Below are positions 48,530 through 57,043 of a stretch of DNA of 64,000 nt, piece after piece. The DNA comes from a virus. The stretch lies in IMG/VR virus record IMGVR_UViG_3300046517_002304, positions 1 through 64,000 of that record. One strand, written 5' to 3'. The notes under the pieces were generated by a model that did no database searches, had not been told where the DNA came from, and saw only the letters and a list, made by a program, of their open reading frames with translations. Positions within the stretch are counted from its first letter, which is position 1. Each line of letters begins with the position of its first letter. The position numbers and the translations under genes were made by a program.

Positions 48530-49734
48530 TATTCGTTCATCACCGTCAGCTTACTGGCATTAAATGTCTGATTGGCGATGGATATTATATCATCATTTTT
48601 GACATTGTCAATACAAGAAATAAAATCAGTTAACGTAGGAGTAATTCCTCCATTCTGGAACCAATCATTAGCCATCATAGAGTTCAATGACGCGCTTCCC
48701 TCAAAAGCCGACGCGATCTTATACGAAAAATTACGCTTAGCTACGTCCAAGACATCATCGCTAAAGCCATGTTTTTTGACAGATTCAACAATTAAACGAG
48801 ATTCAGCGGTTGCCTGCTGGACATTTTTCTTATTTAGCTGTACGTATAAATGTATCAATGATTCGTCATTAACGGAATCGCAGAAGGATGAAGCTGAGTA
48901 GCAAAGACCTAGTTCTTCTCGCAGTCTGTCAAAGAGCATTGAAAACATCCCACCACCCAATCCAACCGTCAGTAAATCTGTTAATATTTCTAGCTGTAAG
49001 TTGCTTCCTGGTGATGGACATGGATAAGAAATGTCTAAGAATGATTGTTCGCTGTTGTGCTGGAACGTGTATGGATCTAAATTCAAAGTAGGTTTTTCAA
49101 AAGTATTAAGATCTCCGCTTGGAAATTCTGTCGGGAGAATTTCGCTTAGTATCTGGAAGAACTCCGACGACGGAACTCCCCCGACAACCGAAAGGATGAT
49201 ATTTTCTTTATTGTAATATTTAGATTTAAAATCTAAAAGCGTCTGTATATTCATTTCAGCGATGCTTTTCTTGGTTCCGATAATATCGTGGCCAGGCGCA
49301 CCGTAAATATTAGATGTCATATTGTAAAAGAAATAATGAGAAGGGTTGTCAACGCAAGACTGCTCTTCTGCAAGGATAGTCCCCTTTTCTATTTCAAACT
49401 CGTCTGCCGGAAAAGACGAATGGAAAAACATTTCAGCCAGAATAGCAAATGCGTCTTTGAAATTTTTGGACAACGCCGTAATGAAATACATGGTTTCATT
49501 ATAGCTTGTGCTAGCGTTGATAGATCCTAGCCTCGCTGTAGTTTTATTGATTTCTTTATAATCTTTAAATTTGGTCCCCTTAAAAAACATATGCTCTAAA
49601 AAGTGAGCCGCGCCATATTCTTTTTCTACTTTTTCCATAGAAGATCCGGTGTTTACTACAAACTTAATGTTTGTAATTGGGCTACTGTTGTCTTTAAACA
49701 GAACCGTCCAGCCGTTGATTTTGTACGTTTTCAT
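48529..49734 (-). CDS. M16-family zinc peptidase
   Basis: 401 residues from the ATG at 49734, which has AGGAAAA; the longer frame to 49890 runs over the divergent gene. The inverted zinc motif HFLEH (44-48) and a downstream EIEKGTILAEEQ glutamate are intact, and a second M16 half follows (VGLGGGMFSMLFDRLREELGL). This is the one-unit, two-domain size of bacterial processing peptidases. Role in a phage unknown; degradation of peptides or maturation are options. Confidence 0.85.
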   Translation of the reverse strand: MKTYKINGWTVLFKDNSSPITNIKFVVNTGSSMEKVEKEYGAAHFLEHMFFKGTKFKDYKEINKTTARLGSINASTSYNETMYFITALSKNFKDAFAILAEMFFHSSFPADEFEIEKGTILAEEQSCVDNPSHYFFYNMTSNIYGAPGHDIIGTKKSIAEMNIQTLLDFKSKYYNKENIILSVVGGVPSSEFFQILSEILPTEFPSGDLNTFEKPTLNLDPYTFQHNSEQSFLDISYPCPSPGSNLQLEILTDLLTVGLGGGMFSMLFDRLREELGLCYSASSFCDSVNDESLIHLYVQLNKKNVQQATAESRLIVESVKKHGFSDDVLDVAKRNFSYKIASAFEGSASLNSMMANDWFQNGGITPTLTDFISCIDNVKNDDIISIANQTFNASKLTVMNE

Positions 49735-49756
49735 GTTTTCCTGACTATAGTAGGTT

Positions 49757-50269
49757 ATGGCTATAAATTCTTGCAGCAAGGGTAAGCGAATTGAACGACA
49801 GTTAGTAGATACGCTTAACGAACGTTTCGTAGATATTTTATCACAAAATCCTTCGTGGGGCAAGTTCTCTAGGACGGTAGGATCTGGCAATCGGTGGGCG
49901 CAGCACGTTGTTTTGTCCGAAGATATTAAAAGTCTTTATACTGGGGACTTAGTGACTCCAGGGAAAAATTTTAAATTTACGATAGAGTGTAAGGGTGGAT
50001 ATAATCACATTGATTTAAATGGAGCTTTTAACGGTAACAGGGAAATAGATGCCTTTATTAAACAAGCCGAAGATGATGCTCAACGCAGTGGTAAAAAACC
50101 TATGGTTATGTGGCAAAAGACCAGAAAACCTTCTTTGGCTATAATTAAAATGTCCGACTTAGGAAGTCACATAAAAAAAATTAAGTTTTATATGAAATAT
50201 AATCAATGGGCAATAGTGTCGTTAAACGATTTTTTAAAATTACCTGATGATTTTTTCTTTACGATATAG
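49757..50269 (+). CDS. PD-(D/E)xK nuclease, possible Holliday-junction resolvase
   Basis: 170 residues. Motif set: KGKRIERQLV (N-terminal Glu), SGNRW, GDLVTP (Asp) and FTIECKGG (Glu-x-Lys), in the order of the PD-(D/E)xK fold used by phage resolvases and restriction-like nucleases. It would cleave branched DNA from recombination, in keeping with uvsX and uvsW. Divergent from the M16 gene with a 22-bp gap. Confidence 0.7.
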   Translation: MAINSCSKGKRIERQLVDTLNERFVDILSQNPSWGKFSRTVGSGNRWAQHVVLSEDIKSLYTGDLVTPGKNFKFTIECKGGYNHIDLNGAFNGNREIDAFIKQAEDDAQRSGKKPMVMWQKTRKPSLAIIKMSDLGSHIKKIKFYMKYNQWAIVSLNDFLKLPDDFFFTI

Positions 50270-50271
50270 TC

Positions 50272-51270
50272 TTATGTTGTGAAGACTTCACATGATTTCA
50301 TTTGACTTTCGTTTAGTCCAATAAGACTTTGGTCACATAAACGACATAAGTAAATACCTTCTGACGCCCTTAGCTCAACAACCTTAAAGAAATCTTCATG
50401 ATTAAGTGATCTTCCTTGTAGTTGTTCACGAAGACAAAAATTCTTTCTTACTCTCCATATAGCAGATCTTTTATTATTAGTATGCTTAGATATTTTTTTA
50501 ATTTCACATTGATCAGATATGCTAGAAGCGTTTAGCTTGTCTATTTGGATAGAAAACTTTGCGTTTTCATAAAGTTCGCAGCTATTATTTATTTGATAGG
50601 CAGTAGCTTCTTTTGACTCTCCGAGGAGATTTGTTGTTTTATGATAATAATGTGACTTACCAGTTACTTTAAATATTTCTCCAGGCTCAAACTTAAACGT
50701 GTACAAAACAAATGGCTTAGATACAATATACTCAGTACCGACGATTATATTTGGCTCTGTGCTCTTCCAGGGGTTGTGTGATATGTCATAATAATCCTGC
50801 CACTCTTCGTTTTCGTAATTTTCGTATTTATCGATTGCCTTATCTACTGCTTTATTGTCCCATAATTTGAATAATGAAAAGTTATTCTGTAGGCTTTCTA
50901 GCGTCACTCCACAGAATAACTTATCGGATATGGTGCAGGTGATATTAAAAACACCTGCACCAACCTTAGTTATAATAAATATCTTATGGCTTCGCTCTTC
51001 TCCCTTGTCATGATAAAGTATCGTATCACATAAGTAATTTGATACATGCACCTTACCATCAGTGCTTGCGGTAATCGGAACGAAGTGGTCGCAGGATTTT
51101 TTTAATGTAGATTCTAATAATACTGGATTAGATTTAGAGTCGTCCGATCTTTTTAAGACACAGTATTCAGGAGGATGATTAACTGCTGTTATTATGTAAT
51201 AACCATTACCACTAAGGCCAGGCGTGATACAGCTTTTTTTAGCCCGAACTATGTCACCTGGTAGAAACAT
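50272..51270 (-). CDS. Multi-domain beta (KOW/SH3-like) hypothetical protein
   Basis: 332 residues. At least two segments fit F-x-P-G-(D/E)-I-(V/F)-(R/K)...: FLPGDIVRAKKSC at the start and FEPGEIFKVTGKS near 195, each followed by a Y-x-I/V strand; a third occurs around WRVRKNFCL. Repeats of small SH3/KOW-like folds are likely. Possibly nucleic-acid or protein binding. No SD. Confidence 0.5.
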   Translation of the reverse strand: MFLPGDIVRAKKSCITPGLSGNGYYIITAVNHPPEYCVLKRSDDSKSNPVLLESTLKKSCDHFVPITASTDGKVHVSNYLCDTILYHDKGEERSHKIFIITKVGAGVFNITCTISDKLFCGVTLESLQNNFSLFKLWDNKAVDKAIDKYENYENEEWQDYYDISHNPWKSTEPNIIVGTEYIVSKPFVLYTFKFEPGEIFKVTGKSHYYHKTTNLLGESKEATAYQINNSCELYENAKFSIQIDKLNASSISDQCEIKKISKHTNNKRSAIWRVRKNFCLREQLQGRSLNHEDFFKVVELRASEGIYLCRLCDQSLIGLNESQMKSCEVFTT

Positions 51271-51311
51271 TTAGAATGACGCATTCTTTTCTAGAGAATG
51301 GAGCAGCTATT

Positions 51312-51671
51312 TTAGAGAGTAAAGATTGACTTACCAGTGTTCTCGTCAATCTGCCAGTGAATATTAAATGTATTTTCTAAATCGGCAGCTACGTTAGCTC
51401 TTGCGCTACGCAGAGCAGCAACAACGTATAGAGCACTTGGATTCTCTTGATTTTTATACTCGCCTATTGTTTGCGTAATATTTTTAATCATTCTGATTAA
51501 TTGACGCGGGTCAACGGCGAACTTTTTCCCGCACACCTTCAGTTCCTTCTTGCGATCAAGGCTGATGGGAAAGTTATTTTTCTTGACGAGAATCTCGGTA
51601 TTCCCATCTTCTTTTTTTGCGGGCACTGAGATTGTCGTTTTGTCTGGTAAGAATCTATTAATTAGACTCAT
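51312..51671 (-). CDS. Hypothetical protein upstream-coupled to GATase
   Basis: 119 residues from the ATG at 51671 with AGGAG upstream (a longer start at 51698 lies inside the amidotransferase gene). Basic, alpha/beta, no known domain. Immediately downstream of the class-II amidotransferase gene, so it may be a partner. Confidence 0.55.
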   Translation of the reverse strand: MSLINRFLPDKTTISVPAKKEDGNTEILVKKNNFPISLDRKKELKVCGKKFAVDPRQLIRMIKNITQTIGEYKNQENPSALYVVAALRSARANVAADLENTFNIHWQIDENTGKSIFTL

Positions 51672-51672
51672 T

Positions 51673-52947
51673 TTAGTTCTCCTGCACTTTAGATTCAAGG
51701 TTCACTAGGTCACCATAAACGTCCTGCAACGTGTCAATCACAAGACTACAATTTTCTTCATATTTGTCTTCTTCATCGTTTTGAGCAAGAATGGTCACGA
51801 TGCTATCTGCTGCTTCAAGTTTATTTTCTATGCTCTGAATGCTCTCAACAAGAGATTCCTTGTTTATATTCGCAAGGGTATCATCACCAGTGGACACTTC
51901 TAAAGTAGTGTCTTCATCAGGGTCGTTCTGTTGGTCAATCATATCTTGTGAATTTATCAAATGCTCGTCAACCAGCACCTCTGATGTCTTGTCCTGCTTA
52001 ATAATGGACAACGGTGTCTTTGTCGTTTTTTCTGTATCATTAATAACGGTTGTGGGAGCCTTCCCAGTTTTTTTCTCTTTCTTTTGTTTTGACTTACCCG
52101 CCGGAGTAGTTGACTGGACCTTCTTAATCTGGAACCTCTCATAAGTTGGCAAGTCACTAGTACCCGCCAACTTTAAGACCCATGTCTGGAAATCAGGGAA
52201 TATAATAACGCTTTCAGGAATACACTTTCGCGCTTCTTCGCTTACGTCCTGTGACGTTTGCTCCCAGATTTTATCTGTTGAACAGAAAAAGAATTGCCCG
52301 AGAGTTTCAGTAGCATCAATCACATGAATAGGACGGGTATTTCCATCACGGAACAACCAGAGATACCGGTCGCCGTTAGTCATGTATTCACCAACTGCAA
52401 CTGCCATCGCACCATAATGAACGTTGGCAAAGATGTCTTCAATGCCAGTGATTCTGTCAAGGATATGTTTTTCGGTATCTGTGGCGAAATTATACGCCGC
52501 TTTTTCAGAGGAATGCTCAAACATTCGCAGCAATATTTCGCTGTCGCATCCAGAATCCGTTTCATACTCTTGTTTCAGATTTTCATACTCAGCAATTTTG
52601 CCGTTGTGAACCAGTGCTATGGTCTGATCATCGGATACGTGTGGATGATTATTTTTATTAACTTTTTCATCACCCATCTTCGTTGGCTGGCGACAGTGGG
52701 CGATCATAAGGGATGGATTCATATCCTTTGTGTTTTTCCACACATTGGTTTTAATATAATCAGTTGCCTTGATAGGCTTTTTATCCCAAGAGATTTTACC
52801 CTTGGTTTCGCCGTCATCTTTTTGGCAGCACCAAAAGCCAGTGGCGTCTAGGCCACGAGATTCGGTTCGGACAAGAAGGGCAGACATAATCTCATAGGTG
52901 ATTTTGGGATTCTTGCTGACCCCTATGTATCCTGCGATTCCGCACAT
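51673..52947 (-). CDS. Class-II glutamine amidotransferase with charged extension
   Basis: 424 residues. MCGIAGYIG supplies the N-terminal catalytic Cys2; R-T-E-S-R-G-x-D-A-T-G-F, MIAHCRQPT and ALVHNGKI are the glutamine-binding motifs of Ntn-type amidotransferases. The fold ends near 230; the remaining 190 residues are Lys/Thr/Asp-rich and helical. It hydrolyses glutamine to supply ammonia. No synthetase domain is fused, so the acceptor enzyme must be separate; the amidoligases at 9.8 and 19 kb are candidates. Start preceded by GAGAG. Confidence 0.85.
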   Translation of the reverse strand: MCGIAGYIGVSKNPKITYEIMSALLVRTESRGLDATGFWCCQKDDGETKGKISWDKKPIKATDYIKTNVWKNTKDMNPSLMIAHCRQPTKMGDEKVNKNNHPHVSDDQTIALVHNGKIAEYENLKQEYETDSGCDSEILLRMFEHSSEKAAYNFATDTEKHILDRITGIEDIFANVHYGAMAVAVGEYMTNGDRYLWLFRDGNTRPIHVIDATETLGQFFFCSTDKIWEQTSQDVSEEARKCIPESVIIFPDFQTWVLKLAGTSDLPTYERFQIKKVQSTTPAGKSKQKKEKKTGKAPTTVINDTEKTTKTPLSIIKQDKTSEVLVDEHLINSQDMIDQQNDPDEDTTLEVSTGDDTLANINKESLVESIQSIENKLEAADSIVTILAQNDEEDKYEENCSLVIDTLQDVYGDLVNLESKVQEN

Positions 52948-52964
52948 GTCGTTTCTCTCTTCGT

Positions 52965-53309
52965 TTACAGGGAATTCGTTTGAATTGTGTCTTTGCCGGC
53001 TAGATTATGCATTGTTTCAGCAGTTTGGTCAATAGCACCTTTCAAATCTTCGCTGGTATCGATAGATTTTAGTATAAAAACGGCAACCTTTTGAAGCTCT
53101 TTAAGCGTGCTGGTATCAGAATCGTCCCAATCGTCGTTTAATATTTTACGAATCTCATTGGCGATATTTGTAGCTGTTTTGATAATCTGCCTACTGCCCA
53201 TTTGAGCAGCATCATTTTGCAAAGAATCTATCGCATTTACGATTGGACCGATACGGTCGTTTAAGATTTTCTTTTGTTCGTTCAAGACGAACTTTTTGAA
53301 GCGTGTCAT
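52965..53309 (-). CDS. Tagged helical protein
   Basis: 114 residues. N-terminus MTRFKKFVLNEQK shows the tag and an L-N-E site. The rest is amphipathic helix with no known domain, similar in composition to the proteins at 44297 and 63682. CATATATA ends 4 nt before the ATG. Confidence 0.6.
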   Translation of the reverse strand: MTRFKKFVLNEQKKILNDRIGPIVNAIDSLQNDAAQMGSRQIIKTATNIANEIRKILNDDWDDSDTSTLKELQKVAVFILKSIDTSEDLKGAIDQTAETMHNLAGKDTIQTNSL

Positions 53310-53313
53310 ACGA

Positions 53314-53321
53314 TATATATG
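53314..53321 (-). promoter_or_regulatory. Late-like box CATATATA, 4 nt before ATG 53309
   Basis: The minus strand reads CATATATA-TCGT-ATG, in a 17-bp gap to the divergent start at 53327. Confidence 0.5.
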
Positions 53322-53326
53322 GTAGC

Positions 53327-54025
53327 ATGGAAAACGAAAAAAATCAAGACCACATTGAAATGGCTTTATTCAGAGCTGGACCTTTGCATCCTTACAGGCT
53401 TAAAATTGAAAAAATGCTCAAGGATTTACCGGTAAAAACTGGCGACATTTTGTTTCGGCTGGATGGATACGTGTTTTGGGGATTGTTCAATTTTAGCGAA
53501 ACTGTATGCACTTTAACAAAATCAAATTTTGATCATGCTGCCGTAGTTTACGTAGAAAACGAAATTCCGATGGTGGTAGAAATAAGTGACCAGGGATGTA
53601 CTTTGTTTCGCCTTGTAGATTGGGCAGATTATGTTTTTGCTTCCACTTTTTCCGTTTACAGACTAAAGACCGGACTGGATACTGACGCCAATATAGCAAA
53701 ATTGCAGGAGTCTGTCAAGACTCTTATTGCCAGCGATCCAGATTATGATTTTTCGTTCGGTAATGAAAATGGTAAATTTTATTGCACAGAGTTTGTGGCA
53801 AAGGTTTATGAAGATGCTGGTTTGCCTTTAATGAAACCCATGTTAATAAAAGACATTATGGGTGGCGGCTGGAGATACTGGCTATTTTATGCAATAAACA
53901 AATTAGCTGGAAAAATTACTGGAATGTGTTTTAACGCGGAGACTCCGATGTATTTTGTTGGTAACAATAAACAAGGAATGATGTCATCGCCGCTAATTAG
54001 TTTGATGGCTAAGATTAGTTTCTAA
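53327..54025 (+). CDS. YiiX/YebB-like permuted papain-fold hydrolase
   Basis: 232 residues from the ATG at 53327. VKTGDILFR opens the fold, FDHAAVVY gives His70, and FYCTEFVAKVYEDAG gives Cys153: the His-before-Cys order of permuted NlpC/P60 (YiiX-type) enzymes. These act on peptide or lipid amides, e.g. peptidoglycan or acyl groups. No signal peptide, so it may reach its target via lysis or inside the virion. The last 33 bp overlap the convergent methyltransferase gene. Confidence 0.75.
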   Translation: MENEKNQDHIEMALFRAGPLHPYRLKIEKMLKDLPVKTGDILFRLDGYVFWGLFNFSETVCTLTKSNFDHAAVVYVENEIPMVVEISDQGCTLFRLVDWADYVFASTFSVYRLKTGLDTDANIAKLQESVKTLIASDPDYDFSFGNENGKFYCTEFVAKVYEDAGLPLMKPMLIKDIMGGGWRYWLFYAINKLAGKITGMCFNAETPMYFVGNNKQGMMSSPLISLMAKISF

Positions 54026-54826
54026 TAATCTACTTTCAGCTATATCGCAGTATTTTTGTTCCAAGTCAATTCCGATGTATTGTCTGCCAGCATTTTTTGC
54101 AGCAACGCATGTAGTTCCCGATCCGCAAAATGGGTCTAAAATAATATCGCCGATGAAAGATGCTAATTTTATACATCTATGAGGTATCTCTAATGGAAAC
54201 GGTGCAGGATGCCCAAATTTGTTTTTTCCCATAGCTGGTGGTACGGCCCAAATTTGCATTCCATAAGACTTGAATTCTTCTGGAGTTAGCGCAGATTGCT
54301 TTCGTAAATCATCAGTTACATCTTTTCTTGTTCCTGATTTGCGGAACCATAAGATATACTCTACTTCTTGCACTAGAGGGATTTCGCCGGGTGAATGGAA
54401 GCGGCCATATGACCCGAGTAGACGGTTAGAACCACCTGATGCATGCGATCCTCTAATCTTTTTCCACAAGACAATTTCTTTGTAATCTAAAGCATTGCGT
54501 AAATGCATAATTAAATGTGCATGAGACGGCAAGACTATATTTTTCCCTAAGTTTTTTAAGCTTGTATGTCTGTCGTCAATGTTAATTACTAATTTTCCTG
54601 CTGGCTTTAATATTCTGACGCATTCATCAAAAATTGAACAAAGCCATGAGATATAAATGTTCCATTCACCAACGACATCTTTGCTTTTGGCATCGCCACC
54701 TTGATGGTAGTCTAATGTCTGTATAAAATATGGAGGACTAGTAATCACCATGTTCACACATTCATTGGGCATTTTCTTTAATATTTCTAGGGAATCTCCG
54801 CATATAATTTTGTTAGTTTCTAGCAT
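53993..54826 (-). CDS. DNA amino-methyltransferase (N4-C/N6-A type)
   Basis: 277 residues. ITSPPYF (motif IV) near the N-terminus and DPFCGSGTT (motif I) near the C-terminus define the beta class of DNA methyltransferases; an internal region (about 100-200) is the target-recognition part. It modifies adenine N6 or cytosine N4 at an unknown site, probably to evade restriction. No cognate nuclease nearby. CTATTATA ends 4 nt before the ATG. Confidence 0.9.
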   Translation of the reverse strand: MLETNKIICGDSLEILKKMPNECVNMVITSPPYFIQTLDYHQGGDAKSKDVVGEWNIYISWLCSIFDECVRILKPAGKLVINIDDRHTSLKNLGKNIVLPSHAHLIMHLRNALDYKEIVLWKKIRGSHASGGSNRLLGSYGRFHSPGEIPLVQEVEYILWFRKSGTRKDVTDDLRKQSALTPEEFKSYGMQIWAVPPAMGKNKFGHPAPFPLEIPHRCIKLASFIGDIILDPFCGSGTTCVAAKNAGRQYIGIDLEQKYCDIAESRLLETNLSHQTN

Positions 54827-54829
54827 GTA

Positions 54830-54838
54830 CTATAATAG
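54830..54838. promoter_or_regulatory. Shared late-like box between methylase and GT genes
   Basis: In a 15-bp gap. Plus: CTATAATA-GTTC-GTG (54842). Minus: CTATTATA-GTAC-ATG (54826). Both spacers are 4 nt; neither gene has an SD. Confidence 0.55.
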
Positions 54839-54841
54839 TTC

Positions 54842-55690
54842 GTGAACATTTTTATATCAGGCGGCATAGGCGATTTCATAGCATTAGAGTCTCATTTTTC
54901 CGATGAGATGCGGAGTGAATTAAAGACAGTATACCTTGCTAGCAGGGCCAATAAAGAAATAGCCGAACTCATTAATGCCGTTTATCCTAATGTTAAATGT
55001 GAAATTGTGTGGAGTGACTTTACTAAATTTCCTTGTTTCTTTAGCATAGATGATTTTAAATTAGCTGGTGGAAGTATTTCTGATGATGTAGAAGATTGGA
55101 GCATAATGGCCAAGTTCAATCTAGGTGAAATTACTAGAATGAGTATTCCAGGCCAGTCTCCATTAGAAATATTGCATGAGTTTCAGAGAAAAAATAAATT
55201 ACTTTCAGAATATAATGGCTCTAGTTTTTTGAAGAATAGATTGTGTAATTTACCTGAAAAGTTAGATTGTTATAATGATTTTATAAGAAGATGGAGTAAT
55301 AGAAGTAGAGATACTTTGCTTAATGATTACGTAGTTATTTTTCCTTATACTGGCACCCCTACTACTTCCGCAGGTAGAAATTTTAATGACATAGACTGGA
55401 AATACGTAAAAACTGTAAATAAAAAGGCTATTGTACTCGGAAACCTTTTTAATCAGCCAATCCCGCCTTTAGCCTTTAATGTAAAAACGACAATACCAGA
55501 GTCTATTGAAATATTAAAGGGCGCATCCGGGTATATCGGCATTGATTCATTCTTATCAGTGCTTGCCGCTAAGTTATTTGAATACCCTAATCTAAAAGTT
55601 AAAAGTATCAATCCACATTGCTATAATGCTAAACACATTTATTATGCGCCGCAAACTAATTTTGAATTTTTAAAGGAAAGTATATGCTAG
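54842..55690 (+). CDS. GT9-like glycosyltransferase, subfamily 2
   Basis: 282 residues from a GTG at 54842. MNIFISGGIGDFIALES gives the loop. Full-length paralogue of the protein at 14602 (shared DWSI, SGYIG, AAK(I/L)F, HIYYAP blocks). Lies between two DNA methyltransferase genes and overlaps the second by 7 bp. Donor unknown. Confidence 0.6.
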   Translation: MNIFISGGIGDFIALESHFSDEMRSELKTVYLASRANKEIAELINAVYPNVKCEIVWSDFTKFPCFFSIDDFKLAGGSISDDVEDWSIMAKFNLGEITRMSIPGQSPLEILHEFQRKNKLLSEYNGSSFLKNRLCNLPEKLDCYNDFIRRWSNRSRDTLLNDYVVIFPYTGTPTTSAGRNFNDIDWKYVKTVNKKAIVLGNLFNQPIPPLAFNVKTTIPESIEILKGASGYIGIDSFLSVLAAKLFEYPNLKVKSINPHCYNAKHIYYAPQTNFEFLKESIC

Positions 55691-56424
55691 GGTTAAATAA
55701 GATTTATTATGGAAATTGTGTTGACGTTATGTCTGGATGCATAGAAGACAATACAATTCATTTAATTGTTACTTCACCGCCGTATCACATCCAAAAGGAC
55801 TATGAGAAAAAAACTACTTACGATGATTATTGTGCGATGATGGAGTCTTTCTTTAAAGAATCGCAACGAGCTTTAATTGGCGGCGGATATTTGGTTGTAA
55901 ACTTTGGAGATTACTTTAATTCTGGTAATCGGTTTTATACGTCTGATGTTCCTGCATGTTACCCAGCAGCGTTAAACTATTTTAACTGGGGCGTCACAAA
56001 AGCCGGAATGGACTTGCAAGCAACAAGAATATGGAGAAAGAAATTTGCAAAAATGGGAATCCCGTTTGTTTGCAACAAAGCGCCTCGTGGAATTTATGAT
56101 TATGAACATATTTGGACGTTTAGAAAAAAGAATGGAAGTAAAGAAGAGTTTGTAAACGATAGAAAGTTATCTCAGCGTGGAGTGCTGGGGGAATCTTGGA
56201 AATCAGCGGCTAAGATAGGCGAGCATTGTTCTGGATTCCCAGTTGAACTACCAGAGTGGGCTATTAAAGTTTATAGTAAAAATGAGAGCGATATTGTTTT
56301 AGATCCGTTCATCGGTGGAGGCACGACGGCAGTTGCGGCCAAAAACCTTGGGCGTAGCTATATCGGGATAGACTGCTGCGCAGAATATTGTAAATTAGCT
56401 ATGGAAAGATTAATGACGCAATAA
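55684..56424 (+). CDS. DNA amino-methyltransferase (N4-C/N6-A type)
   Basis: 246 residues. VTSPPYH near the N-terminus and DPFIGGGTTAVAA near the C-terminus, as in the methylase at 53993, but clearly a different target region. AAGGAAAG before the ATG. Likely protects phage DNA from restriction. Confidence 0.9.
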   Translation: MLGLNKIYYGNCVDVMSGCIEDNTIHLIVTSPPYHIQKDYEKKTTYDDYCAMMESFFKESQRALIGGGYLVVNFGDYFNSGNRFYTSDVPACYPAALNYFNWGVTKAGMDLQATRIWRKKFAKMGIPFVCNKAPRGIYDYEHIWTFRKKNGSKEEFVNDRKLSQRGVLGESWKSAAKIGEHCSGFPVELPEWAIKVYSKNESDIVLDPFIGGGTTAVAAKNLGRSYIGIDCCAEYCKLAMERLMTQ

Positions 56425-56470
56425 GACGTTGACGATCTAATTAATAGAATTTTTAAAAAAGGAAATGATT

Positions 56471-56641
56471 ATGAATTTTGTAGCTGGGGACGTAGTGAAG
56501 CATAAGTCGGGAAAAGGGCCAAAGATGGTTGTAGTTTTTACAGAAATTAGCGCAACACCAGTATGGTGTCAGTACTGGAATGATCCGATACAACTATTTC
56601 AGCAATTTGCTTTTGCAGCAGAAGTGCTTAAGAAGGTTTAG
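56471..56641 (+). CDS. DUF2158/YodC-like small protein
   Basis: 56 residues. N-x-VAGDVVKHKSGKGPKMVV followed by WCQYW matches the DUF2158 pattern (F-x-x-GDVVxLKSGGPxMTV...CxWF). Function unknown; short SH3-like fold. SD AAGGAAA. Below common length limits. Confidence 0.65.
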   Translation: MNFVAGDVVKHKSGKGPKMVVVFTEISATPVWCQYWNDPIQLFQQFAFAAEVLKKV

Positions 56642-56647
56642 TCGTCT

Positions 56648-56929
56648 ATGAAAAACGAAGAATGGTCAGAGTATGCTTATACTGAAAACGGCGTAGAGAA
56701 GAAGGCATATTACAAGTGGGCTGAAATAAAGCCATATTGGGATGACATAGGTGGAATGCTTCATACACATGATTTTGTATGGAAGGATGGCTCTGCTCCC
56801 GCTGCATTTTATGAAGAGAATCAAAAAAGTTTTGACCGTCATATGAAGTTTATGTATGCAGTGCTTATTGCTTTGGTATTGGGATTTTTAGGCATGGTAA
56901 TACACATATGTTCAGTGGGCCGCTGCTGA
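56648..56929 (+). CDS. Small C-terminal membrane protein
   Basis: 93 residues. Polar N-terminal two thirds and one membrane segment (about 69-88, FMYAVLIALVLGFLGMVIHI). Not recognised. Confidence 0.55.
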   Translation: MKNEEWSEYAYTENGVEKKAYYKWAEIKPYWDDIGGMLHTHDFVWKDGSAPAAFYEENQKSFDRHMKFMYAVLIALVLGFLGMVIHICSVGRC

Positions 56930-56934
56930 TTTTT

Positions 56935-56953
56935 ATCTGCTAAAACAGATTTT
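56935..56953 (+). terminator. Weak terminator-like hairpin
   Basis: ATCTG-CTAAAA-CAGAT followed by TTT just after the stop of the membrane protein gene. A five-pair AT-rich stem, so only a tentative terminator. Confidence 0.3.
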
Positions 56954-57043
56954 GGCCATTTCCCGCTTGATCATAATTTCTTTTCTGCTAGAGTACCCGA
57001 AGCTGTTTTTAGCACGTAAAAAACCGTTGAGCAGGACGACCAA

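Noticed and set aside
49735-49890. Longer N-terminus (52 residues) for the M16 peptidase
   Set aside because: It would overlap the divergent nuclease gene; the ATG at 49734 has a good AGGAAAA site and starts at the family's usual position.
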